Notes under the pieces: model-generated
Database searches by the model: none
The model's input: only the letters and a program-made list of their open reading frames with translations
Told to the model about the DNA's origin: nothing
Source of the DNA: Asticcacaulis sp. AC402
GTDB lineage: Bacteria; Pseudomonadota; Alphaproteobacteria; Caulobacterales; Caulobacteraceae
DNA: 64,000 bases
NCBI RefSeq assembly: GCF_000495835.1
Contig: NZ_AWGC01000010.1
Location: forward strand, 1-64,000
Direction of reading: 5' to 3'
Shown: positions 24,848 through 42,365 of the stretch, piece by piece
Layout of the letters: each line of letters opens with the position of its first letter
Position numbering within the stretch: the first letter of the stretch is position 1
Position numbers and translations under genes: made by a program

Positions 24848-24869
24848 AGGATTACCATGGAGGCCACTT

Positions 24870-25388
24870 ATGGACCGCGCACAAAAAGCCGAGACGATCG
24901 AAGAGCTCAAGGGCGTCTTCGCGAACTCTGGCGCCGTGGTTGTTACCCAGTATACGGGTATGACCTTTGTGGAAATGTCTGAACTTCGCAACCGTCTCCG
25001 TAAGGAAAACGCTGTTGTGAAGGTGTTCAAGAACCGCCTGGCCCAAAAGGCCCTGGACGGCTCGGCCGGTGAAAAGGGCGATGCCCTGTTCAAAGGCCCG
25101 GTCGCCCTGGTCTATTCGGCCGACCCGGTCACCGCTGCCAAGATTTCCGTCCAGTACGCCAAAGAGAATGACAAGCTCAAGATCATTGGCGGCATCATGG
25201 AAACGGATGTCCTGACCGAAGCCGGTGTCCGCTCGCTGGCCACGCTGCCGTCCCTGGACGAGCTGCGCGGCAAGCTGATCGGCCTGCTGCAAGCGCCCGC
25301 GACCAAGATCGCCGGCGTCCTCGTGGCACCTGCCGGCGCTGTGGCGCGCGTCATCGGGGCCTATGCCCGCGAAAACGCAGAAGCTTAA
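24870..25388 (+). CDS. rplJ: 50S ribosomal protein L10
   Basis: Base of the L7/L12 stalk, binding 23S rRNA and L12 dimers. 172 residues. N-terminal MDRAQKAETIEELKGVFANSGAVVVTQYTGMTFVEMSELRNRLRKENAVVKVFKNRLAQKAL is typical, and the C-terminal helix (about 140-172; GVLVAPAGAVARVIGAYARENAEA) is the L12-binding spine. ATG 24870 has ATGGAGGCC 9 nt upstream. Separated here from rplA by 4.7 kb and served by its own promoter. Confidence 0.98.
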   Translation: MDRAQKAETIEELKGVFANSGAVVVTQYTGMTFVEMSELRNRLRKENAVVKVFKNRLAQKALDGSAGEKGDALFKGPVALVYSADPVTAAKISVQYAKENDKLKIIGGIMETDVLTEAGVRSLATLPSLDELRGKLIGLLQAPATKIAGVLVAPAGAVARVIGAYARENAEA

Positions 25389-25437
25389 GAACACCACCTA
25401 CATTCCCTCATCAATCTCTATCTCTTAAGGAACTACA

Positions 25438-25821
25438 ATGTCCAAACTGGAAAAGCTGGTCGAAGACCTGTCCGCCCTGTCGGTTCTCGAAGCCGCTGAA
25501 CTGTCGAAGCTGCTGGAAGACAAGTGGGGCGTTTCCGCTGCCGCTCCGGTCGCCGTCGCCGCTGTCGGCGGTGGCGCTGCCGCCCCGGTCGAAGCTGTCG
25601 AAGAGCAAACCGAGTTCACCGTTGTCCTGACCGACGGCGGCGACAAGAAAATCAACGTGATCAAGGAAATCCGCACGATCCGTACCGACCTGGGTCTGAA
25701 GGAAGCCAAGGACCTCGTCGAAGGCGCTCCGCAGAACGTCAAGGAAAACATCTCCAAGCAGGAAGCTGCCGACATCAAGAAGAAGCTGGAAGAAGCCGGC
25801 GCCAAGGTCGAAGTTAAGTAA
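25438..25821 (+). CDS. rplL: 50S ribosomal protein L7/L12
   Basis: Multimeric stalk protein that recruits translation GTPases. 127 residues. N-terminal dimerisation helices ([31 protein letters not shown]), an Ala/Pro/Val-rich hinge (about 36-57) and the C-terminal domain ([45 protein letters not shown]). ATG 25438, 49 nt after rplJ. Confidence 0.98.
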   Translation: MSKLEKLVEDLSALSVLEAAELSKLLEDKWGVSAAAPVAVAAVGGGAAAPVEAVEEQTEFTVVLTDGGDKKINVIKEIRTIRTDLGLKEAKDLVEGAPQNVKENISKQEAADIKKKLEEAGAKVEVK

Positions 25822-25882
25822 TTTCGGCACCCGGTATTTTCGCGAAAACGAAAATGCCAAGGCATCAAAGCCAATCTTCTGA

Positions 25883-25914
25883 CGGGCCGGAGGGAAACCT
25901 TCGGCCCGTTTTGC
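25883..25914 (+). terminator. intrinsic terminator after rplL
   Basis: Stem CGGGCCGGAGG / CCTTCGGCCCG with a GAAA loop, then TTTTGC. Upstream, 25832-25857 forms another hairpin (GGTATTTTCG / CGAAAATGCC). Together they should end rplJL transcripts before the rhomboid gene. Confidence 0.7.
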
Positions 25915-25957
25915 ATGTGGGTCTTCCGTTGGGCGATGGCGATCCCATATCGAGAGG

Positions 25958-26758
25958 ATGAGCGATACAGCCGTTCCTGTAACCGACCGGCCTGAAAGTC
26001 CGGAGCCACAGCGCCTCAGCGCCGTAAGCCTGATGTTGGATCCACGAAACTGGCCGGTGTGGCTGGTGGTCGTGGCGTGCGGCATCGTAATGGCTGGCCA
26101 GGTGGCGGGCGTCGTGACGATGGAGGACTGGGCATTCTCCGGCACTGCAATGAAAGAAGGCCGCTGGTGGACCTTGCTTACCTCTACGTTTTTGCACGGC
26201 TATACGCCGGAAGCGCCATGGCTAGGTTACGTGCATTTTGCAAGTAATGTGTGGGCCTATCTCAACCTGGCGCCTTTGGTTGCCGCGCGTTTTGGCAAGG
26301 GCTGGCGCGGCGTCGTGCCGTTTCACCTGCTGTATCTGCTGTGTGGCCTGGCGGGCAACCTGTTGTTCTGGCAGTTGCATCCGGACGGCGACATCCCCGT
26401 CGTCGGGGCGTCGGGCGCGGTTTACGGCGTCTATGCCGCCGTCATGCGGCTGGATGTCTTTGGTGAAAAGATAAGGCCGTTGGTCAGCAACGCTACGGTC
26501 AACGCGATTTGGTTCTTCATCTGGTCGAACGCCCTGGTGGTCCTGCTTTTTGGCGGGCCCTACCTGTTGCTGCAAGTTCTGCAAGGGCAGGGTGGTCCGC
26601 TGAATATCCCGATTGCCTGGGAAGCGCATTTGGGCGGGTTTGTTGCGGGATTCCTGCTGATCGGGCTGATGGGCGGGCGGGCCTGGCCCAACAGTTGGCG
26701 AGCCGGGATCCGCATCGTCCGGATACCCGATCCGTGGCAGGGCATCCGACGGCCGTGA
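25958..26758 (+). CDS. rhomboid-family intramembrane serine protease
   Basis: Six-TM inner-membrane protease of 266 residues that cleaves TM segments of other proteins. The catalytic dyad is Ser152 in GASGAVYGVYAAV and His224 in WEAHLGGFVAGF; the L1/HG region appears as LLTSTFLHG and the HxxxN equivalent as HFASNVWAYLNL. N- and C-terminal cytosolic tails are Pro/Arg-rich. It stands between the rplL terminator and rpoB, interrupting the usual rplL-rpoB adjacency. Confidence 0.9.
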   Translation: MSDTAVPVTDRPESPEPQRLSAVSLMLDPRNWPVWLVVVACGIVMAGQVAGVVTMEDWAFSGTAMKEGRWWTLLTSTFLHGYTPEAPWLGYVHFASNVWAYLNLAPLVAARFGKGWRGVVPFHLLYLLCGLAGNLLFWQLHPDGDIPVVGASGAVYGVYAAVMRLDVFGEKIRPLVSNATVNAIWFFIWSNALVVLLFGGPYLLLQVLQGQGGPLNIPIAWEAHLGGFVAGFLLIGLMGGRAWPNSWRAGIRIVRIPDPWQGIRRP

Positions 26759-27091
26759 TGCCGCAATTTCGCCTTGATTCCCGCGGGTTTAGGCCGTCAA
26801 GAAAAATATTGATAAAGGCTCTTTACGAATGGGGGTAAGTGCGGTATGGCACGCTCCCCCGAAAGGCGTGTTGCGCCTGCAGTGGGACCCGCAGGCCGGT
26901 CTTATGCTCTTTCCGCCGGCGAAGGGTTTGGTTCACTAGCCTGAACCATAAACAACAGCGTCTTTGATCGCGAGATCAAAAAAGAGCAGGCGCAAGGCAA
27001 GCTTTTGGCTCCCGGACGGAGCCTTCAACAAACCTCGCGCGCAGTCTGACTGCCTAACAATTTAATCCAAGCGTTCACGCAAGGAATTGCA
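26759..27091. promoter_or_regulatory. 333-bp rpoB leader region
   Basis: No gene. Two stem-loops are visible: GGTTCA-CTAGCC-TGAACC (26930-26947) and GGCTCC-CGGAC-GGAGCC (27007-27023). A TTGAT...AATATTGATAAA stretch (26774-26816) could be a promoter. The ATG of rpoB has CAAGGAATT 6 nt upstream. Long leaders before rpoB often serve for attenuation or feedback; this is inference only. Confidence 0.4.
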
Positions 27092-31168
<4,077 letters not shown>

Positions 31169-31270
31169 AAGGCGAGGGGACCAATCTTCTAAACAAGATT
31201 GGCCCCTCACGCACTTCGTTACCGCCCAAGAACGTCTAATTTTCGTGCCCAGGCACATCGGAGTACTGGA

Positions 31271-35458
<4,188 letters not shown>

Positions 35459-35481
35459 GCTCTGTTCACTTTGGCTTGACA

Positions 35482-35517
35482 ACAAGAACCCCCGGTTTCG
35501 GCCGGGGGTTTTTGTTG
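35482..35517 (+). terminator. intrinsic terminator after rpoC
   Basis: Stem AACAAGAACCCCCGG / CCGGGGGTTTTTGTT with a TTTCG loop; the T-run is built into the stem's 3' arm. Strong end of rpoBC. Confidence 0.9.
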
Positions 35518-35653
35518 TACCAACGGTGGTTGAATTTACTGCTTAAGAAAGCTCCTCGCCAGGCGCAGGAAGCTTGAGCACCGGGCATCAGGAATCGATT
35601 TGCATCGGCGTTGTATTTTCCTGGTGAATGATAGCTGTTTCGCCCGGTCGTGC

Positions 35654-36838
35654 CTAAACGACCTGCCCGGCGGCCCAGCCTGATGACCAGGCCCACTGGA
35701 AATTGTAGCCGCCCAGCCATCCGGTTACGTCGACACATTCACCAATAAAGTAAAGGCCAGGGACGAGCTTGCTTTCCATCGTCTGGGATGACAGGCCGTC
35801 GGTATCGATCCCGCCCAGAGTGACCTCGGCGGTGCGATAGCCTTCGGTGCCCATGGGGGTGAAGGTCCAGCGATTGATGGCGTCGGCCAGGGTCTGCATC
35901 TCCGACTTGTTCAGGTCTGCCATGCGCTTTTCGGCCGGCAGGGCAAAGATTTCCAGCCACTTTTCCGCAAGTCGTTTTGGTAGTATCTCACTGGCAATGG
36001 TCGTCAGCATCGCCTTGGGGCGGTCGCGCTTCTTCTCCATAAGGACGGCCATGGCGTCCTGGCCGGGCAACAGATCGACCGTCACCGGTTGGCCCAGGTC
36101 CCAGTAGCTCGAGATTTGCAACACCGACGGACCCGACAGGCCGCGATGGGTGAAGAGGAATCCGTCGCCAAACTTGGTCTTTCCGGCGGTCACCGCCGCT
36201 TCCAGTGACACGCCTGACAGTCCGCCGAGTACGGCCAGTTTTTCGTCGCCGAGCGTAAAGGGTACCAGGCCGGCGCGGGTGTCGATGATGCTGTGGCCGA
36301 ACTGGCGCGCGATCTCGTAGGCCAGGCCGGTAGCGCCCATCTTGGGTATGGACAGGCCGCCCGTGGCGACGACGACCTTCGAGCAGGCGAGGGTGGTTCG
36401 CGACGTCTTGATCTCGAAGCCGTCCTCCGTCTGATGGACGCCGCTGATCTCGGTGTTCAGCCAAAGTTGGCCACCGGCCGATTCCAGGTCGTCCAGCAGC
36501 ATGTTGATGATGTCCTGGGCGCCGTTTTCGCAGAACAACTGGCCTTCGGTCTTTTCATAGTAGGCAATACCGCGTTTGATGACGCGATCAAGGAAGTGCC
36601 AGGCGGTGAAGCGCTTCAGGGCCGAGATGCAGAAGCTGGGGTTTCGCGACAGGAAGTTTTTCGGTGTCGTTTTCAAGTGGGTGAAGTTGCACTTGCCGCC
36701 ACCGGAGATGCGAATCTTCTCGGCGGGCTTTGCGGCGTGGTCCAGCACGACGACCTTGCGGCCGCGCCGGGCGGCCTCGATACCACACATCAGGCCGGCG
36801 GCGCCTGCGCCCAGGATGACAACATCGAACTGTTTCAC
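35654..36838 (-). CDS. HI0933-family FAD oxidoreductase (BaiN/YhiN-like)
   Basis: Flavoprotein of 394 residues. The N-terminal Rossmann motif FDVVILGAGAAGLMCGIEAARRG binds FAD; IRISGGGKCNFTH is the HI0933 family signature; a second dinucleotide motif ATGGLSIPKMGATG and the end GLYFIGECVDVTGWLGGYNFQWAWSSGWAAG are diagnostic. Functions of the family are mostly unknown; some gut members reduce bile-acid intermediates. GTG at 36838 is chosen for its GGAGGATCAA site; a GTG at 36856 lies inside that site. Divergent from the SCP2 gene. Confidence 0.9.
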   Translation of the reverse strand: MKQFDVVILGAGAAGLMCGIEAARRGRKVVVLDHAAKPAEKIRISGGGKCNFTHLKTTPKNFLSRNPSFCISALKRFTAWHFLDRVIKRGIAYYEKTEGQLFCENGAQDIINMLLDDLESAGGQLWLNTEISGVHQTEDGFEIKTSRTTLACSKVVVATGGLSIPKMGATGLAYEIARQFGHSIIDTRAGLVPFTLGDEKLAVLGGLSGVSLEAAVTAGKTKFGDGFLFTHRGLSGPSVLQISSYWDLGQPVTVDLLPGQDAMAVLMEKKRDRPKAMLTTIASEILPKRLAEKWLEIFALPAEKRMADLNKSEMQTLADAINRWTFTPMGTEGYRTAEVTLGGIDTDGLSSQTMESKLVPGLYFIGECVDVTGWLGGYNFQWAWSSGWAAGQVV

Positions 36839-36941
36839 TTGATCCTCCGGAATCACGGCCTGTTGACCTTGCGTCTATCTTGCCGTGAACGGAAATTTCG
36901 CTAAGGTCGCGCATCTGTAGACACTCAACAGGAGAAACGCT

Positions 36942-37247
36942 ATGTCCGATCTCGAAACCATCACGCAAAAAATAACCGCCGCAGTCGGCGAGAACTCCGG
37001 CCTGGGCAAGGTCGTCAAGTTCGACTTCGGCGATATCGGCAAGATCCTGATTAATGCCGCCAACGTCCCGAACGTCGTCAGCAATGAAGACGGCCCGGCC
37101 GACACCACCATTCAGATCAGCATTGACGATCTCAAAGCCATGGCGGCCGGCTCCCTGGACCCCATGATGGCCTTTATGATGGGCAAGATGAAGATCCAGG
37201 GCGATATGTCTGTGGCGCAGAAACTGGCGCCGCTGCTCAAGGGCTGA
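36942..37247 (+). CDS. SCP2 sterol-binding domain protein
   Basis: Small cytosolic lipid-binding protein, 101 residues, of the SCP-2 fold: VVKFDFGDIGKILINAANVPNVVSNED-PADTTIQISIDDLKAMAAGSLDPMMAFMMGKMKIQGDMSVAQKLAPLLK. It lines a hydrophobic cavity for acyl chains or sterol-like lipids; ligand unknown. ATG at 36942 has CAGGAGAAA upstream. A hairpin terminator shared with the convergent MBL gene follows. Confidence 0.9.
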   Translation: MSDLETITQKITAAVGENSGLGKVVKFDFGDIGKILINAANVPNVVSNEDGPADTTIQISIDDLKAMAAGSLDPMMAFMMGKMKIQGDMSVAQKLAPLLKG

Positions 37248-37257
37248 GAGAAACGCG

Positions 37258-37296
37258 GAGGGGCCAGGAAAACGTGCTTTGGCCCCTCGCCTTATC
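37258..37296. terminator. bidirectional hairpin between SCP2 and MBL genes
   Basis: GAGGGGCCA (37258-37266) pairs with TGGCCCCTC (37280-37288), loop of 13 nt, followed by GCCTTATCTT. Lies between converging genes; the T-run is weak. Confidence 0.5.
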
Positions 37297-37983
37297 TTAC
37301 CCAGGCCCTTGCGTATTCGGCCCGGCCTTGCCGACAACTCGATCAGCGACGAAAGGATTACCCTGGCGTTCCTGGTGGAAACTCGACATCGGCCCGTGTC
37401 CCGGCACGAACCGAACATCGCCCAGCGGCCAAAGCTTGTGCGTGATCGAGTGGATCAGGTCGGCATGGTTTCCGCGCGGAAAGTCCGTCCGTCCGATCGA
37501 GCCGGCGAACAAAACGTCGCCGACCTGGGCAAACTGTGACGGCGCGTGATGGAAGACAACATGGCCCGGCGTGTGACCCGGACAATGGATAACGTCCCAG
37601 GTCGTCTCGCCCAAGGCCACGGTATCGCCGTCCTTTAACCAGCGGTCGGTCGTAAAGCTGCGCATATTGGCAATGCCGTAGCGCTGTCCCATGCTGGGGA
37701 TGTTGTCGATCCAGAACTGATCGTCCTCATGTGGTCCTTCAATCGGAACCCCGGTCCGTTCCTTGAGTTCAGCCGCACCCCCTGCGTGGTCGGCGTGACC
37801 GTGCGTGATCCATATCTTCTCAACCGTCAGGCCGCGCGCGGTGATTTCCTCCAGGATCGGATCGAGGTCACCGCCCGGGTCGATGACAGCGGCCTTGTTC
37901 GTCTTCGTGCACCAGACAACGGTGCAATTCTGCTGCAAGGGCGTCACGGGGGCGATGAACAGGCGGATCGGCGGATTGGACAT
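37297..37983 (-). CDS. MBL-fold hydrolase, YcbL/glyoxalase II-like
   Basis: Metallo-beta-lactamase fold protein, 228 residues. Metal ligands appear in ITHGHADHAGG (HxHxDH), CPGHTPGHVVFH, GDVLFAGSIGRTDF and the last VPGHGPMSSFHQER. The short length without the glutathione-binding C-terminal domain places it with YcbL-type type-II glyoxalases. Start ATG 37983; a minus-strand terminator lies upstream, so it has its own promoter or is read through from the permease. Confidence 0.9.
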   Translation of the reverse strand: MSNPPIRLFIAPVTPLQQNCTVVWCTKTNKAAVIDPGGDLDPILEEITARGLTVEKIWITHGHADHAGGAAELKERTGVPIEGPHEDDQFWIDNIPSMGQRYGIANMRSFTTDRWLKDGDTVALGETTWDVIHCPGHTPGHVVFHHAPSQFAQVGDVLFAGSIGRTDFPRGNHADLIHSITHKLWPLGDVRFVPGHGPMSSFHQERQGNPFVADRVVGKAGPNTQGPG

Positions 37984-37991
37984 GGATATCT

Positions 37992-38030
37992 CGAAAACAA
38001 AAAAGGCTCGGGTCCGATATGAACCCGAGC
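37992..38030 (-). terminator. terminator of the amino-acid permease
   Basis: On the minus strand, stem AAGGCTCGGGT / ACCCGAGCCTT with loop TCATATCGG, followed by TTTTG. A clear intrinsic terminator 26 nt after the permease stop. Confidence 0.85.
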
Positions 38031-38055
38031 CTTGCGCAGCACAAGTGCGATAGCG

Positions 38056-39693
38056 CTACTTAATGTCGTCGACGCCTTTGCCCATGGCTTCAGCCGGCGA
38101 CGGCATGTCGGTATCTTCGGTAATATCGATGCCCTTGGCCAGCTTAGAATGCCAGAAGCCATAGCCGATATAGATAACCGCCCCAACGATGGCATAGCAG
38201 ACCAGAATGGTCAGCGGCAGGGTATTGCCGCGCATGGCATGGTCGACCATCGGAGCAAAGTTCTGCCAGGCCAGGAACAGACAGGCGGCTATGCCCGCGA
38301 CGGCGGTTGCGATACCGCCCGGCACCTTGAACGGACGCTCCATCTCCGGATGCTTGATCCGCAGATAGATGACCGACAGGCAGACGATCGAGAAGGCCAC
38401 GGCGGTTCCCAGAGAGACCAGGTCACCCAGGAGGGAGATTGGCAGGAAAGAGGCTGCAATGGCGATCATGATGCCCAGGAGGATTGTACCGAGCCAGGGC
38501 GTGCGGAACTTGGTGTGTATCTTGGCGAACACGGCGGGCAGAAGACCGTCGCGCGCCATGGTATAAAAGATCCGGGTCTGGCCGAAACACAGAACCAGCA
38601 TGACCGATGACAGGCCGGCGACCGCGCCGACCTTGATCAGCAGGCTGATGGCGTTCATCTGGCCGCTTTCGACGTAGGGCCACGGGAAGTTGGCCCAGGT
38701 TAGCGCCATGCGGTCGATGGCAACTGCTATCGGGGCCGGGCTGGCCAGTTCCAGGTAGGGAACGACGCCGGTCATGACCGCGGCCACGGCCATATAGATG
38801 GCCGTACAAATGAACAGCGCGCCCAGGATGCCGACCGGAACGTCTTTCGAAGGATTCTTGGCTTCGGCCGCTGCTGTGGAAACCGCCTCAAACCCAACAT
38901 AGGCGAAGAAGATGATGGCTGCGCCGCGGAAAATACCACTGACGCCAAATTCGCCCGGATTACCCGTCGGTTCCGGAATGAACGGCACCCAATTGGCCGG
39001 ATTGATATAGCCGACTCCAACGGCAATGAAGGTCAAAAGGACGATGATCTTGAGGACGACGATGGCGTTGTTGACGTTGGCCGACTCGCTGACACCAAGG
39101 ACGAGCAGACAGGTCACCAGGCCGATGCCAATGGCGGCGATCAGGTTGAATGTGCCGCTCAAGGACATGGTTGTATGCCCGGCCTTGTCGGCGACGGCCT
39201 GAACCAGCGGAGTCGCCCATTGGGTTGCCTGATGATCGCCTCCGGCGCCAAGGGTTGGGAGATGCACCCCGAAATCACCCAGCAGGCTGACGACATAGCC
39301 TGACCAGCCGACAGCGACGGTCGAAGCGGCGATGCCATATTCCAGCACCAGCAGCCAGCCCATAATCCAGGCGGCGACCTCACCGAGCGTTCCGTAGGCA
39401 TAGGTATAGGCCGAGCCCGACACCGGCATGGTCGACGCCAGTTCGGCGTAGCAAAGGCCGGCGAGCGCACAGGCGATACCAGCCGCGATGAAGGAGAGCA
39501 TGATGGCCGGACCGGCATTAGCAGAGGCCACCTGGCCCGTCAGGACGAAAATCCCTGCCCCGATTATGGCGCCGACGCCTAGTGACATCAGATTGATCGG
39601 ACCCAGGGACCGCTTCAGCGGACTTTTTGCCGCCTCGGCCTGGATTTTTGCAATCGACTTCTTAAGTACAAGCCGATCAAGGAAATTGGCCAT
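38056..39693 (-). CDS. APC-superfamily amino-acid permease
   Basis: Inner-membrane transporter of 545 residues with about 12-14 TM helices. The N-terminal SLGPINLMSLGVGAIIGAGIFVLTG is the unwound substrate-binding helix 1 of the APC fold; FFAYVGFEAVSTAAAEAKNPSKDVPVGI is typical of the cationic amino-acid transporter (CAT) branch. Substrate not deducible. ATG at 39693 follows GAGGGGCC; longer in-frame starts overlap promoter sequence and are not needed. Confidence 0.9.
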   Translation of the reverse strand: MANFLDRLVLKKSIAKIQAEAAKSPLKRSLGPINLMSLGVGAIIGAGIFVLTGQVASANAGPAIMLSFIAAGIACALAGLCYAELASTMPVSGSAYTYAYGTLGEVAAWIMGWLLVLEYGIAASTVAVGWSGYVVSLLGDFGVHLPTLGAGGDHQATQWATPLVQAVADKAGHTTMSLSGTFNLIAAIGIGLVTCLLVLGVSESANVNNAIVVLKIIVLLTFIAVGVGYINPANWVPFIPEPTGNPGEFGVSGIFRGAAIIFFAYVGFEAVSTAAAEAKNPSKDVPVGILGALFICTAIYMAVAAVMTGVVPYLELASPAPIAVAIDRMALTWANFPWPYVESGQMNAISLLIKVGAVAGLSSVMLVLCFGQTRIFYTMARDGLLPAVFAKIHTKFRTPWLGTILLGIMIAIAASFLPISLLGDLVSLGTAVAFSIVCLSVIYLRIKHPEMERPFKVPGGIATAVAGIAACLFLAWQNFAPMVDHAMRGNTLPLTILVCYAIVGAVIYIGYGFWHSKLAKGIDITEDTDMPSPAEAMGKGVDDIK

Positions 39694-39860
39694 AGGCCCC
39701 TCGCAAATGTTTATGTGTGCCCCGCGTCGGCTGTTACCGCCGCGTTTGCGGTCGCTTAACCGCATCAAACCGTAACGCTATCGTCATAAAGTCCCTTTGG
39801 CAACGGCATATCGCAAAGGGAAGAATTTGCGTCTCTGCCGTCTTCTGCTAGGTGAGCGGA

Positions 39861-42320
39861 ATGCTGCCCGTCGAAGAAATATTTCCGCCGCTCAAGGCCT
39901 TCCTTCGCGACAGCGTTACGGCGGTGATCATTGCACCACCAGGTGCCGGCAAGACCACAGGCGTACCCCTGGCGCTGCTGGACGAGCCTTGGCTGGCAGG
40001 GCAATCCATTGTTCTGCTTGAACCGCGCAGGCTGGCGGCCCGGGCGGCGGCGGCACGCATGGCGGAGACCCTGGGCGAACCGGTCGGCCAAACCGTCGGC
40101 TTCAGGGTCCGGGGCGAATCAAAGATGAGCGCCAGGACCCGCATCGAAGTGGTTACCGAGGGCATTTTCTCGCGCCGGATCCTCGACGACCCCGGTCTCG
40201 ACGGTGTGGGTTGTGTGATCTTCGACGAGTTCCACGAACGCAGCCTGGATGCCGATCTCGGCCTGGCTTTTGCCCGTGACAGCCAGGCCGTATTGCGCGA
40301 CGATCTGCGCTTGCTGATCATGTCGGCGACCCTGGACGGCGAGCGTATCCTGAACCTGTTGCCGGATGCGCGCAGTTTCCAGTCTTTGGGGCGCAGCTTT
40401 CCGGTCACCACCCACTATCTCGGCCGCGACCAGACCAAGCCGTTGGAAGCCGATATCGCCCGGCACGTGGCACGCCTCAGCCAAAAGTTGAAACCTGACA
40501 CCGCAGAAACCCTGCTGGTCTTCTTGCCGGGCCAGGGGGAAATCCACCGCGTCGCCCGCTTTATCGAGGAAACCGGGGTAGCGCCTGAGATCGAAATTCA
40601 CAAGCTGTTCGGGGCTATGGACTTCCGCGATCAGGCGCACGTGTTGGGGCGTAATGTGGCCGGCCATCCCAAGATCGTCCTGGCAACCGCCATTGCCGAA
40701 ACCTCGCTGACTCTGGATCGGGTGAGTATGGTTGTCGACTGCGGCTTGTCGCGGCTGGGAAGATTCGATCCGGCGCGGGGCGTGACGCGATTTGTCACCG
40801 AACGGGTGTCGAAGGCCTCGGCCGATCAGCGCCGCGGCCGGGCCGGCCGGACCCAGGCTGGGGACGCCTACCGGCTTTGGGACCAAGAGCAGGACCGGTC
40901 GCTAATCCCTTTCGCTAACCCGGAAATCCTCGAAACCGATCTGTCGCAGCTGGCTCTGTCGCTGCGGCTGTGGGGGGCCAAATCGACCGAGCGACTGACC
41001 CTAATGGATCATCCGCCAAAGCCCGCAATGACTGAGGCGGTCAGGTTGTTGCAGGCTCTCGGCGCATTAGACGGGCAGGGCGAAATCACTGCCCACGGCC
41101 GCAGGATGGCGCAATTGCCTATGGCGCCACGCCTGGCCAATATGCTGCTGAAAGCCGCCGAGAACGGTGCTGCCGAGACGGGTGCTCATCTGGCCGCGTT
41201 ACTCTCGGAGAGCGGTCTGGGGGGCAAGGCGACCGATCTCGATTTGCGATTGGAGGGGCTGTCGCGCGACAAGACCCCTAAGGTGGTCCAGGCACGGCAA
41301 CTGGCTCAGGGATGGGCGCGTCAGGCTCAGGCCCTGATCACGGCAAAACAATCGTTTATGCAGCATATCTCACACAAGCTCTTAGCTGAGGCGTTTCCGG
41401 AACGTATCGCCAAAGCGCGTGGAAAGCCGGGGGAGTTCGTCATGGCCAATGGCCGCGGCGTCTATGTCGATGAAACGGACGTTCTGGCGCGCCAGACCTA
41501 TCTGGCCGTCGGCGACCTGGGCGGCGGCAAAGACCGCGACCGCATCCTCCTGGGGGCCGGCCTCACCGAAGCGGATATACTGAGCCTGTTCGGCGATCGG
41601 CTGGAACGCGCCACGGTGCTCGACAAGAGCAACGGCCGATTCCGTGCCTTCGATCAGACCCGCTTGGGCGCGGTGGTGCTGTCGTCGAAACCTCTCGATA
41701 AGGTACCGGTACACCTATTGCTTCATGCGGAATCTGAGGAAATCCAGGCCAAGGGTTTGAAAGCGCTTAACCTGTCTGAAACGTCGCAGGCTTTTCGGGC
41801 ACGTGTGGCCTTCATGCGCGGACAGGACGAGACGTGGCCAGACCTGTCTGACGAGGCGCTTCTGACAGGACTGGAAACGTGGCTGGGGCCCTATACCGCC
41901 GGCAAGTCTATGCTTTCGCTTTCGAACCAGCAGACCTATGAGGCGCTGAGGGCGATGTTGACCCATGACCAACAGCGTGGTTTGGAAAAACTTGCGCCGG
42001 AAACGCTCCGCATGCCTACGGGTTCGAACATGCGTATCGATTACAACGCCGAGAGCGGCCCCCGGGTGGAAGTTCGGGTTCAGGAGCTGTATGGCACTAC
42101 CGTCCATCCGACCGTTGGTCCTAACCGGACGCCGCTCACCCTGGCCCTGCTCTCGCCAGCGCACCGCCCGATTCAGATCACCAAGGACCTGCCGGCCTTC
42201 TGGAATGGCTCTTGGAGCGAGGTCCGCAGTGATATGAAAGGGCGGTATCCACGCCACGTTTGGCCGGAGAATCCGCGTGAAGCCGACCCGACAACCCGGG
42301 CTAAACCGCGCGGCACCTGA
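39861..42320 (+). CDS. hrpB: ATP-dependent helicase HrpB
   Basis: DEAH-type superfamily-2 RNA helicase of 819 residues. Walker A is APPGAGKTT (Lys31), motif II is DEFH at 122-125, SAT is in LLIMSATLDGERIL, and motif VI SADQRRGRAGRTQAGDAYRLW is clear. The C-terminal HrpB domain (EVRVQELYGTTVHPTVG, PAFWNGSWSEVRSDMKGRYPRHVWPENP) separates it from HrpA. Biological role poorly known. ATG 39861 is chosen with AGGTGAGCGGA just upstream; a GTG at 39852 would add three residues. Confidence 0.95.
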   Translation: MLPVEEIFPPLKAFLRDSVTAVIIAPPGAGKTTGVPLALLDEPWLAGQSIVLLEPRRLAARAAAARMAETLGEPVGQTVGFRVRGESKMSARTRIEVVTEGIFSRRILDDPGLDGVGCVIFDEFHERSLDADLGLAFARDSQAVLRDDLRLLIMSATLDGERILNLLPDARSFQSLGRSFPVTTHYLGRDQTKPLEADIARHVARLSQKLKPDTAETLLVFLPGQGEIHRVARFIEETGVAPEIEIHKLFGAMDFRDQAHVLGRNVAGHPKIVLATAIAETSLTLDRVSMVVDCGLSRLGRFDPARGVTRFVTERVSKASADQRRGRAGRTQAGDAYRLWDQEQDRSLIPFANPEILETDLSQLALSLRLWGAKSTERLTLMDHPPKPAMTEAVRLLQALGALDGQGEITAHGRRMAQLPMAPRLANMLLKAAENGAAETGAHLAALLSESGLGGKATDLDLRLEGLSRDKTPKVVQARQLAQGWARQAQALITAKQSFMQHISHKLLAEAFPERIAKARGKPGEFVMANGRGVYVDETDVLARQTYLAVGDLGGGKDRDRILLGAGLTEADILSLFGDRLERATVLDKSNGRFRAFDQTRLGAVVLSSKPLDKVPVHLLLHAESEEIQAKGLKALNLSETSQAFRARVAFMRGQDETWPDLSDEALLTGLETWLGPYTAGKSMLSLSNQQTYEALRAMLTHDQQRGLEKLAPETLRMPTGSNMRIDYNAESGPRVEVRVQELYGTTVHPTVGPNRTPLTLALLSPAHRPIQITKDLPAFWNGSWSEVRSDMKGRYPRHVWPENPREADPTTRAKPRGT

Positions 42321-42365
42321 ACCGTTTCAGGGGAATCGCGTATACAGAGAGAAACAGGAGCCGCC

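Larger units (their letters stand above)
24035..24869. other. 835-bp region before rplJ
   Basis: No intact gene accepted. 24271-24666 looks like a decayed gene on the minus strand. 24747-24869 holds the rplJL promoter and leader. The remainder (24035-24270) has short open frames in several phases but none with a ribosome site and recognisable product. Confidence 0.45.
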
